DNA from: Micrococcaceae bacterium
GTDB lineage: Bacteria; Actinomycetota; Actinomycetes; Actinomycetales; Micrococcaceae
Assembly (NCBI GenBank): GCA_003486025.1
Contig: DNHA01000269.1
Coordinates: forward strand, 809-6,011
Direction of reading: 5' to 3'
DNA length: 5,203 bases
The notes beneath the pieces are model-generated. The model was not told the DNA's origin and ran no database searches. It was given only the letters and a program-made list of their open reading frames with translations. Both the position numbers and the translations under genes were made by a program. Numbering within the stretch: position 1 is the stretch's first letter; every line of letters starts with the position of its first letter. Positions 1-5,203 of the stretch are shown in pieces.

Positions 1-1278
1 GATCACCAATGGCGGGAGCAGGCGCACCACATTGCCGTAGGTACCGCAGGTGAGGATCAGAACCCCTTCTGCGAGGCATTCCTCGGCAATCTTCTTGGTC
101 AGTGCGGCATCTGGCTCCTTGCCGCCGGCCTTGACGAATTCCATCGCGACCATTGCGCCACGTCCACGGATGTCACCCAGTGCGGAGACTTCCTTCTGGA
201 CCGCACTGAAGCGAGTGAAGAACTGTTCTTCGATCTGACGGGCTCGCCCGGCCAGATCCTGTTCCTCCATGAACTTGATGCTCTCCAGCGCTGCTGCCAC
301 TGCCACGGGGTTGCCACCGTAGGTGCCGCCCAGTCCGCCACCATGGACCGAGTCCAGTAGTTCGGCGCGGCCGATCAGGCCGGACAGCGGCATGCCGCCA
401 GCGATGCCCTTGGCCACGGTCACCAGATCAGGTTCGATACCTTCAATGTCCGAGGCGAACCATGCGCCCGAGCGGGCGAAGCCTGCCTGGACCTCGTCAG
501 CGATGAACACGATGCCGTTTTCCTTGGCCCACTCTGCCACGCGTGGCAGGAAGCCGGTGGCGGGAACGATGAAGCCGCCTTCACCCTGGATCGGTTCGAT
601 GATGATCGCGGCGATCTGGTCTCCGCCAATCTGCTTCTCCATGGCCAGGATCGCGCGCTCTGCCGCTTCCTTGCCTGAGATGTTGGGGTTTTCCTCGCGG
701 TATGGGTAGCTCATTGGCATCCGGTAGATCTCTGGAGCCAGCGGACCGAAGCCGCGCTTGTACGGGGCGGCCTTGGCAGTCAAACCCATGGTGAGGTTCG
801 TACGGCCGTGGTAGGCGTGGTCAAAAGCCACTACTGCCTGGCGTCCGGTGGCTACGCGGGCGACCTTGATCGCGTTTTCTACCGCTTCGGCGCCCGAGTT
901 GAAGAATACTGCGCGCTTTTCAAAGTGGCCCGGAGTGATCGTTGCCAGCTTTTCGGCCAACTCGATGTAATTCTCGTACGGCGCCACCATGAAACAAGTG
1001 TGGGTGAATCGAGCTGCCTGCTCGGCCACTGCCTTGGCTACCGCTGGGTTCGATGCACCGACGGTGGTGACCGCGATACCCGAGCCGAGATCGATGAGCT
1101 GATTCCCGTCCACGTCAACGATGATTCCACCGTCTACATCAGCTGCGTAGACCGGCAGGCTGGAGGCAACGCCGGCTGCGACTGCCTTGGCACGGCGGGC
1201 GGCCAGTGCCTGGGACTTTGGACCTGGGAAGGCGCCATTGATCTGGCGCTTTTGCTCAATGCGGTAAGTAACGTCCAC
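1..1278 (-). CDS. gabT: 4-aminobutyrate aminotransferase (GABA transaminase), 3' end cut by the window edge
   Basis: This is a cytosolic PLP-dependent class III aminotransferase that converts GABA and 2-oxoglutarate to succinate semialdehyde and glutamate. I translated 426 codons with no stop, running off the left edge. Visible landmarks are the cofactor-phosphate motif NSGAE (127-131), FDHAYHGRT (152-160), EPIQGEGG (228-235) with the two glutamates that recognise substrate, ADEVQ (260-264) with Asp261 that contacts the pyridine nitrogen, and VAKGIAGGMP with Schiff-base Lys290. These sit at a constant offset of 22 from E. coli GabT (E206, E211, D239, K268), so about 22 C-terminal residues are probably missing. 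The start is GTG at 1278, chosen because AAAGGA (1285-1290, minus) lies 6 nt upstream and the protein then begins VDVTYRIEQKRQINGAFPGP, as in Arthrobacter GabT. It is the gene after metPS on the same strand but is separated by a terminator, so it likely has its own promoter. A succinate-semialdehyde dehydrogenase gene (gabD) may follow beyond the edge; this is not seen. Confidence 0.95.
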   Translation of the reverse strand, partial: MDVTYRIEQKRQINGAFPGPKSQALAARRAKAVAAGVASSLPVYAADVDGGIIVDVDGNQLIDLGSGIAVTTVGASNPAVAKAVAEQAARFTHTCFMVAPYENYIELAEKLATITPGHFEKRAVFFNSGAEAVENAIKVARVATGRQAVVAFDHAYHGRTNLTMGLTAKAAPYKRGFGPLAPEIYRMPMSYPYREENPNISGKEAAERAILAMEKQIGGDQIAAIIIEPIQGEGGFIVPATGFLPRVAEWAKENGIVFIADEVQAGFARSGAWFASDIEGIEPDLVTVAKGIAGGMPLSGLIGRAELLDSVHGGGLGGTYGGNPVAVAAALESIKFMEEQDLAGRARQIEEQFFTRFSAVQKEVSALGDIRGRGAMVAMEFVKAGGKEPDAALTKKIAEECLAEGVLILTCGTYGNVVRLLPPLVI

Positions 1279-1290
1279 CGTGATTCCTTT

Positions 1291-1320
1291 CAAAAAAATA
1301 ACCGGCTCTGGTTCGGCCGG
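1291..1320 (-). terminator. Terminator-like hairpin and T-tract just before the gabT ribosome binding site
   Basis: Read on the minus strand, CCGGC (1320-1316) pairs with GCCGG (1306-1302) around a 9-nt loop and is followed at once by TTATTTTTTT (1301-1292). The T-tract is one base from the gabT Shine-Dalgarno AAAGGA. GC stem plus U-tract is the form of an intrinsic terminator, but the stem is only 5 bp. It could be a weak terminator or attenuator in the gabT leader, a secondary barrier to readthrough from metPS, or an A/T-rich spacer that merely keeps the ribosome binding site open. Confidence 0.4.
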
Positions 1321-1345
1321 CATGACTCTAGTTAGAACACTATGG

Positions 1346-1375
1346 CCGGGATTCGTATCGATCTACCAATACCGG
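1346..1375. promoter_or_regulatory. 30-bp imperfect inverted repeat upstream of gabT (candidate operator)
   Basis: CCGGGATTCGTA (1346-1357) and TACCAATACCGG (1364-1375) are inverted copies matching at 10 of 12 positions around a 6-nt centre. The repeat ends 67 bp before the gabT start. On the minus strand its outer arm contains TTGGTA (1369-1364), which with CATAGT (1344-1339) at 19 bp would make a weak promoter, so a bound protein would sit over the -35 and spacer. The repeat is seen directly; binding by the neighbouring PucR-type regulator is a guess. No second copy was seen in the metP-regulator intergenic region. Confidence 0.4.
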
Positions 1376-1417
1376 CACAATAATGAACCATCTTCATAGT
1401 GCACTTGCACAACAAAA

Positions 1418-1456
1418 GTCTCCGCCCCGCAAATCTAGAATTTGCAGGGCGGAGAC
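1418..1456 (-). terminator. Intrinsic terminator of the metP-metS transcript
   Basis: GTCTCCGCCC (1418-1427) pairs with GGGCGGAGAC (1447-1456). After one C/A mismatch the stem continues with GCAAAT (1429-1434) against ATTTGC (1440-1445) and closes on a 5-nt loop. On the minus strand the hairpin is followed by TTTTGTT (1417-1411). It begins 15 nt after the metS stop, so it should end the transporter transcript and insulate gabT. On the plus strand no U-tract follows, so it is probably one-directional. Confidence 0.85.
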
Positions 1457-1471
1457 CAAATGACTTTGCGG

Positions 1472-1612
1472 TTACTCGTTACCCGTTGGGGCGAGCTCTA
1501 TGTCGTCATCCTGTTTCTCGGGATGGCGCGATAGATTCCACAGACTTATTGCCAAGCCGCCCCAAATGGTCAGCATGGAGATGATCATGAAGGTAATTGC
1601 GATTCCACTCAT
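1472..1612 (-). CDS. metS: MetS-like small subunit of NSS-family amino-acid importer (46 aa)
   Basis: This is a 46-residue protein with one hydrophobic span from about residue 4 to 26 (MSGIAITFMIISMLTIWGGL and on), then a short polar tail SRHPEKQDDDIELAPTGNE. The N-terminal span with WGGLA, the tiny size and the position directly after an NSS transporter match the MetS subunit of the C. glutamicum MetPS methionine/alanine importer. There MetS is a small membrane partner needed with MetP. The ATG at 1612 is only 2 nt after the metP stop. A near-ideal Shine-Dalgarno, GGAAAGGAG, lies 8 nt upstream within the last metP codons, so the two genes are almost certainly co-transcribed and probably translationally coupled. 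A terminator follows at 1418-1456. The gene is short enough to be missed by default gene finders. Confidence 0.88.
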   Translation of the reverse strand: MSGIAITFMIISMLTIWGGLAISLWNLSRHPEKQDDDIELAPTGNE

Positions 1613-1614
1613 GG

Positions 1615-3213
1615 CTAGTACTCCTTTCCAACTGGGTCAGGCAACTCTTCTGCCTCGACTTTTTGCTGGTGCTCCTCAAATTCTGGATCATTCAGCTTAG
1701 ACTTCTTGCTCCATGGGACGAAGGACATCAACACCGCGCCAACAATCAGCGCACCGGCCATGCCCCAGCCGAAGACTCCGTTGAACCAGACCGGGTATCC
1801 CGAGTAGGACTCAGAAATTTTGGTCTGGACTTCATTGATCAGCATGTAACCCAGCGCTGCCGGGCCCACACCGCCAACCAGGACCATCCAGCCGGTACCC
1901 AATTTGATCGAGCTGTGGCGATTCAGGTGCTTCGCCAAACGCGGCAGCATGCCAAGACCGGCACCGAAGACAATCACGATGACCAAGGCACATGCGAGGA
2001 TGCCGAACTGGTTCACGAATGCGTCCATGGTGTCCAGCAGGTACAGACCCGTGGTTGTGGGGAAGAGCACCATCGAAATAAATGCGACCGGAAGGGTGAC
2101 CACCAAAGTGGCGGCCTTGCGGTTCCAGCCCAATTTGTCCTGGAATGCGGCAACGATGACTTCGAGGATCGAGATCAACGAGGTCAGCCCCGCGAAAACC
2201 AGCGAACCGAAGAACAGCACACCAATGACCGAGCCAAGTGGTGCCGCCGAAACAATGGTTGGGAAGGCGATAAACGCCAACCCGATACCGCTGGTGGCCA
2301 CGTCGCCAACCGCAGAGTTCGCGTTGTATGCCATGAAGCCAAGAGCTGCGAAGACACCAATGCCAGCGAGCAATTCGAAGCTGGAGTTAGCGAATGCGAC
2401 AACGTAACCCGAACCGGTCAGATCACTCTTGCGCTTCATGTAGGAGGAGTAAGTGACCATGATGCCGAAGGCCACGGACAGCGAGAAGAAGATGTGGCCA
2501 AAGGCCGCAGCCCACACGCCTGGATTCTGCAACGCCTCGAAGTTCGGAGTGAAGAATGCGTTCAGGCCATCAATTGCGCCAGGCAGGAAGACCGACTGGA
2601 CTACGAGGATCACGAACATCACGATCAGCAACGGCATGAAAATACCGTTGGCGCGGGAGATGCCCTTATTGACTCCGGCCACCATGATGATGATGGCAAC
2701 AAGCCACACTCCGAGCATCGGGCCGAAGACGCCGCCGACGATATCCATGGAGACACCGGCCTCCGGGGCAACCTTCAAGAAGTCTTCCATGAAGAAGGTC
2801 GCGGCGTCGTCGCCCCAGGCCTTCGTGATGGAGAACCAGCAGTACATGGCGGCCCACGCGATAATTGCCGCGTAGTAGATCGCGATGATGAAGCAGATGA
2901 GAACCTGCCACCAGCCGAGCACTTCTGCCTTGCGGCTAGCTCGGCGGTACGCCAGCGGAGCCGAACCGCGGTAGCGGTGGCCGATCGCGTAGTCCAAAAA
3001 TAGCAGTGGAATACCCGCGCAAAGGATTGCGACCAGGTATGGGATCAGGAATGCGCCGCCGCCGTTTTCGTAGGCGACGTAGGGGAAACGCCAGATGTTT
3101 CCCAGACCAACGGCTGAACCAATCGCCGAGAGAATAAAAAGCTTGCGTGACGAGAACGTCTCGCGCTTGCCTTCAGCGAGTGGAGCGCCCTTTTTCAAAG
3201 ATGGAGTGCTCAT
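1615..3213 (-). CDS. metP: Sodium-dependent amino-acid transporter, NSS (neurotransmitter:sodium symporter) family, MetP-like
   Basis: This is a 532-residue inner-membrane symporter of the LeuT fold. TM1 holds the family signature SAVGLGNIWRFPY (33-45), whose unwound centre binds Na+ and substrate. TM6 is FFSLSVAFGIMVTYSSY (242-258), aligning closely with LeuT. TM8 carries AGLTS (341-345), matching the LeuT Na2-site Thr-Ser pair. Asn276 and Glu280 keep the N-x3-E spacing of LeuT Asn286 and Glu290. An acid there is associated with chloride-independent transport, unlike the Ser of animal members. About 11-12 hydrophobic spans are visible, the last near 480-500, followed by an acidic cytosolic tail ending VGKEY. 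Pairing with metS makes MetP, a methionine/alanine importer, the closest characterised relative. The position between gabT and a PucR-type regulator leaves GABA or another amino acid as an alternative substrate. The start is ATG at 3213; no clear Shine-Dalgarno precedes it, consistent with a leaderless or short-leader message. Confidence 0.9.
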   Translation of the reverse strand: MSTPSLKKGAPLAEGKRETFSSRKLFILSAIGSAVGLGNIWRFPYVAYENGGGAFLIPYLVAILCAGIPLLFLDYAIGHRYRGSAPLAYRRASRKAEVLGWWQVLICFIIAIYYAAIIAWAAMYCWFSITKAWGDDAATFFMEDFLKVAPEAGVSMDIVGGVFGPMLGVWLVAIIIMVAGVNKGISRANGIFMPLLIVMFVILVVQSVFLPGAIDGLNAFFTPNFEALQNPGVWAAAFGHIFFSLSVAFGIMVTYSSYMKRKSDLTGSGYVVAFANSSFELLAGIGVFAALGFMAYNANSAVGDVATSGIGLAFIAFPTIVSAAPLGSVIGVLFFGSLVFAGLTSLISILEVIVAAFQDKLGWNRKAATLVVTLPVAFISMVLFPTTTGLYLLDTMDAFVNQFGILACALVIVIVFGAGLGMLPRLAKHLNRHSSIKLGTGWMVLVGGVGPAALGYMLINEVQTKISESYSGYPVWFNGVFGWGMAGALIVGAVLMSFVPWSKKSKLNDPEFEEHQQKVEAEELPDPVGKEY

Positions 3214-3219
3214 GGCACT

Positions 3220-3225
3220 AAACTA
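3220..3225 (-). promoter_or_regulatory. Candidate -10 element (TAGTTT) for a leaderless metP transcript
   Basis: On the minus strand TAGTTT fits the actinobacterial TAnnnT -10 pattern and lies exactly 6 nt before the metP ATG, so transcription would begin at or next to the start codon. No Shine-Dalgarno is present. The -35 is weak (TTGCCC at 3251-3246, spacer 20), so the CATAAT site further upstream remains an alternative. Confidence 0.4.
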
Positions 3226-3254
3226 GCCTAAATAGTTCACATTATGGGCAATTT

Positions 3255-3283
3255 TTTGATAACAATGTCCAGTATTTGAACAA
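3255..3283. repeat. Near-direct repeat TTTGATAACAA / TTTGAACAA, candidate regulator site
   Basis: TTTGATAACAA (3255-3265) and TTTGAACAA (3275-3283) differ by a TA insertion and begin 20 bp apart, about two helical turns, near the middle of the divergent intergenic region. Equal-face spacing would suit a dimeric regulator, and the first copy lies in the spacer of the alternative metP promoter. In A/T-rich DNA such a pair can arise by chance, so the assignment is tentative. Confidence 0.25.
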
Positions 3284-3314
3284 GTTGGTTTTTCGGGAAC
3301 TTTACCTGGCACTC

Positions 3315-3320
3315 TAGAAT
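3315..3320 (+). promoter_or_regulatory. -10 element (TAGAAT) for a probable leaderless transcript of the PucR-type regulator
   Basis: TAGAAT fits the TAnnnT -10 pattern and is followed by 6 nt (TGCCTT) and then the ATG at 3327, placing the expected transcription start at the A of the start codon. The upstream sequence has no Shine-Dalgarno. The -35 position (TTCGGG at 3292-3297, spacer 17) is poor, which fits a weak or activator-dependent promoter. Confidence 0.55.
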
Positions 3321-3326
3321 TGCCTT

Positions 3327-4730
3327 ATGGCAATCACTTTACGCGCCCTCTTGGCTATTGACGAGCTGGACTTACGTCCATTAAACGATCATTCCACAGC
3401 CAGCAACACCGCAATCACCTGGGGCGCGGTTACCGAACTTCTTAATCCTGCGGATTTTCTCACGGGCCGTGAAATTGTCCTCACCACGGGAGTCCGGCAA
3501 AAAACTACTGCGAGTCAACGCGAGTTCGTGAAAACCCTTGCAGAGAACGATGTGGTGGCTTTGGGATTCGGCACCGGGCTGGGACATAAAAATGTTCCAG
3601 CCACAATTCTGCAGACCGCAAACGAAGTTGGGCTGCCCGTCTTTGAGGTCCCCTACCAAATTCCTTTTGCGGCGATCACCAGGGTCATCGCCGAGGCGCT
3701 GAATGCCGACCACCTCAAACGCCTCGAACGCTTGCTAAGGTCGCACCAGAAACTAACGCGGGCGCTGCTCTCCTCGGATCTGGAAACGATGCTGGGCGAA
3801 CTTGCACGAATTCTCAACACCGACGTCGCGTTGACCTTATACGGCGAATGCATCAGCGGTGAATTCGATCCGGCGCGTGAATGGAACAGCCTGCCGGTGG
3901 CCACAGGCATTCGCGATAAATGTGTCTTGCACCTGGCCAAGCCCTACGCGGCTGACCCGTTGATCGAGTACGCCCAGTCCTTGATTGGCCTGGAAGTGGC
4001 CAATAACGCCCGGCTGCTCTCCTCTGAACGCCAGTCCAATGGGCAGGTGCTGGTGGATCTCGCCGCGGGCACGCTGACCGGAGCGGACGCTGCGGTCCGG
4101 GTTGGTGCACTGGGGCTTAACCCGAAGCGCGAGCATGCGGTAATCCTCATCCAGGCCACCACACAACCAGAGCGCTTGCACGCCTTGCCGCTGGCGGCCG
4201 AGCTCAGCTCGCAGATCTCGGTAATCGTGGAGGATCGCTTAGCGATCGTTGTGGCGCACAACCAGCTCCAGGCATCGGTGGCACGCTTGGACGCCTACCT
4301 TGACGACGCAGGGATCACCGCCCGGGTTGGCTATGGCGGACGCTACCCCAACACCACCGGCATCCGTTGGAGCTATTTCGAGGCCTTGGAAGCCCTGAGC
4401 CACGGTGATCGTGTCAATGTTCCAAATAAGCTGTCGCTGACTTCACTCTTGCTTGCCGCACGGGATGTGCCGCTCCAGGATCTCGCCGAAGAGGCCTTGG
4501 GCCCCATCAGAAAATTTGATGCAACTCACGATTCGGATCTGGAACAGACACTGCGCGAGTACTTGAATCGTGATGGCTCGGTCGGTGCAGTCGCCGAATC
4601 ACTTGGGTTGCACCGCAATACCGTGCGCTACCGAATGCAACAAATCGCCGAACTGTCCGGCTACGATCCGAACATCACCAGCGACCGGGTCCAGCTGTGG
4701 ATCGCGTTGAGCGCACTTGAACTGGGCTAA
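3327..4730 (+). CDS. PucR-family transcriptional regulator, probable regulator of the adjacent transporter and gabT
   Basis: This is a 467-residue DNA-binding regulator with the full PucR architecture. The N-terminal PucR (purine-catabolism regulator-like) ligand-sensing domain spans about 5-125, opening MAITLRALLAIDELDLRPLN and carrying GREIVLTTG (47-55). A linker region follows to about 240. A CdaR/GGDEF-like middle domain spans roughly 245-365 and has no catalytic GGDEF motif that I can see. The C-terminal PucR-type helix-turn-helix lies at about 405-465, with VAESLGLHRNTVRYRMQQI (422-440) as the recognition part. Length is normal for the family. Members sense purine, amino-acid or GABA-related metabolites and usually activate catabolic genes. 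C. glutamicum GabR, which activates gabTDP, is of this type. The divergent placement next to metP, with gabT just beyond, suggests an equivalent role, but orthology to GabR is not proven, so no symbol is given. The start is supported by a TAGAAT box 6 nt upstream. The next gene follows after 19 nt. Confidence 0.92.
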   Translation: MAITLRALLAIDELDLRPLNDHSTASNTAITWGAVTELLNPADFLTGREIVLTTGVRQKTTASQREFVKTLAENDVVALGFGTGLGHKNVPATILQTANEVGLPVFEVPYQIPFAAITRVIAEALNADHLKRLERLLRSHQKLTRALLSSDLETMLGELARILNTDVALTLYGECISGEFDPAREWNSLPVATGIRDKCVLHLAKPYAADPLIEYAQSLIGLEVANNARLLSSERQSNGQVLVDLAAGTLTGADAAVRVGALGLNPKREHAVILIQATTQPERLHALPLAAELSSQISVIVEDRLAIVVAHNQLQASVARLDAYLDDAGITARVGYGGRYPNTTGIRWSYFEALEALSHGDRVNVPNKLSLTSLLLAARDVPLQDLAEEALGPIRKFDATHDSDLEQTLREYLNRDGSVGAVAESLGLHRNTVRYRMQQIAELSGYDPNITSDRVQLWIALSALELG

Positions 4731-4749
4731 TTCTCGATAGGATAAAGAC

Positions 4750-5184
4750 ATGGCTGACATGTTTCTTGAGAAGTTCCGTTCCCTCGTCCCGAAATACCTT
4801 GAGGACCAGTGGAATGAAGCTGACGGGTTGAATGCCGAAGAGCTGGCCGAGGGCCTGGCCCACTCCGGCGTTTCGATCCCGTTTGTCCTCGAAGAGTTCT
4901 ATCTCGCGTTAGGCAACAACGAAGACTTCACCGAGGCCTACCACTTCTTCTTCGACCCCGAAGAACTGGAAATTGACGGGGACTACCTGCTCTTCCTCGA
5001 AGACGAAGAAGAAAAATACGTGTGGGGCTTCAAAACTTCCCAGCTTTCGGTGCCTGACCCAATCGTTTACCGCCGCAATAACGCGAAGGGAACCTGGACC
5101 AGCGAAGAGGGTACCTTCAGCGAATTCACCTTTGACTTGTTCAGCTGGGTCTTTGAAGAACTAGCAGCTGAATTGGATCACTAG
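4750..5184 (+). CDS. Small acidic protein, probable SUKH/SMI1-KNR4-like domain
   Basis: This is a 144-residue soluble, strongly acidic protein with no signal peptide or membrane span. The layout resembles the SUKH (SMI1/KNR4) fold. An N-terminal helical part has IPFVLEEFYLALGNNEDF (43-60), matching the family's 'P-x-x-l-x-x-f-y-x-x-x-G-N' start. A strand-rich centre follows with DYLLFLEDEEEKYVWGF (78-94), then DPIVYRRN (103-110), then a C-terminal helix FSEFTFDLFSWVFEEL (123-138). Known SUKH proteins are often immunity proteins against secreted or contact-dependent toxins, and others act as protein-interaction modules. No toxin gene is visible here, so a solitary copy is possible. The start ATG at 4750 is preceded by AGGA (4739-4742) at 7 nt. 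The 19-nt gap after the regulator, with no terminator, suggests co-transcription. The family call rests on pattern recognition only; the reality of the gene is much surer than its function. Confidence 0.7.
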   Translation: MADMFLEKFRSLVPKYLEDQWNEADGLNAEELAEGLAHSGVSIPFVLEEFYLALGNNEDFTEAYHFFFDPEELEIDGDYLLFLEDEEEKYVWGFKTSQLSVPDPIVYRRNNAKGTWTSEEGTFSEFTFDLFSWVFEELAAELDH

Positions 5185-5203
5185 TGCTCCATAGCTCCCA
5201 CGA

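Larger units (their letters stand above)
3214..3326. promoter_or_regulatory. Divergent promoter region between metP and the PucR-type regulator
   Basis: This 113-bp A/T-rich gap separates two divergent starts, so both promoters and any shared operator must lie here or within the gene ends. Divergent placement of a regulator and its target is common, so the PucR-family protein probably acts on this segment. Besides the two -10 elements nearest the starts, an alternative metP promoter is TGGACA (3271-3266) and CATAAT (3246-3241) on the minus strand, spaced 19 bp, giving a leader of about 20 nt but no good ribosome binding site. Confidence 0.6.

Noticed and set aside
323..709. A 128-codon plus-strand open frame over the middle of gabT
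   Set aside because: It is opposite the GabT active-site region (Lys290, Asp261); the product is low-complexity in Pro, Ser and Met, typical of a shadow frame.
808..1335. A 175-codon open frame on the plus strand across the gabT 5' end
   Set aside because: It lies antisense to the conserved GabT frame, its product resembles no family, and it has no convincing ribosome binding site.
1435..1441. The CTAG-containing centre of the 1418-1456 hairpin as a protein-binding palindrome
   Set aside because: The whole segment is explained by a long stem with a small loop and following T-tract just after metS, so a terminator is the simpler call.
1399..1700. Short plus-strand open frames over the terminator and metS
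   Set aside because: They run through the hairpin at 1418-1456 and opposite metS and show no recognisable product.
1597..3003. A 468-codon open frame on the plus strand opposite the transporter gene
   Set aside because: It is the mirror of metP. The product is extremely rich in His, Asp, Arg, Gln and Glu with no domain, as expected from the antisense of codons for hydrophobic residues, while the minus strand has unmistakable NSS motifs.
3837..4261. Several 85-114 codon minus-strand frames under the PucR-type gene
   Set aside because: They overlap each other in different frames opposite a complete PucR-family protein and look like products of high-GC third positions.

Overview
The window looks like chromosomal DNA of a moderately high-GC actinobacterium. 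The GabT and PucR-type protein sequences, the MetPS-type transporter pair and the apparently leaderless promoters all resemble Micrococcaceae (Arthrobacter/Glutamicibacter relatives). This assignment rests on recognised protein sequence; no database search was run.

Layout. Positions 1-1278 (minus) hold all but the C-terminal end of a 4-aminobutyrate aminotransferase (gabT). Positions 1279-1471 are non-coding. From right to left they carry a strong intrinsic terminator for the upstream transporter genes (1418-1456), a 30-bp imperfect inverted repeat (1346-1375) and a short GC hairpin followed by a T-tract that touches the gabT ribosome binding site. Positions 1472-1612 (minus) encode a 46-residue single-span membrane protein recognisable as MetS. 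Positions 1615-3213 (minus) encode its partner, a 532-residue sodium-coupled NSS-family transporter (MetP-like). Positions 3214-3326 are a divergent promoter region. Positions 3327-4730 (plus) encode a PucR-family transcriptional regulator. Positions 4750-5184 (plus), only 19 nt downstream, encode a small acidic protein with a SUKH/SMI1-KNR4-like look.

How the parts may work together. GabT converts GABA plus 2-oxoglutarate to succinate semialdehyde plus glutamate. PucR-type regulators control gab genes in related actinobacteria such as Corynebacterium glutamicum (GabR). The NSS family includes animal GABA transporters, but its characterised actinobacterial member, MetPS, imports methionine and alanine. 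The simplest reading is a small amino-acid or GABA uptake and catabolism locus: the transporter brings the substrate in, GabT degrades it, and the divergently transcribed PucR protein senses it and acts on the 113-bp shared promoter region and perhaps on the inverted repeat before gabT. The transporter substrate and the operator sites are inference. The SUKH-like gene has no evident role in this pathway.

No mobile element, CRISPR array, tRNA or rRNA was seen. Nothing here is clearly a wholly new system. The best leads are the transporter-GabT-PucR linkage, the paired leaderless-type starts, the attenuator-like structure before gabT and the SUKH-like gene.
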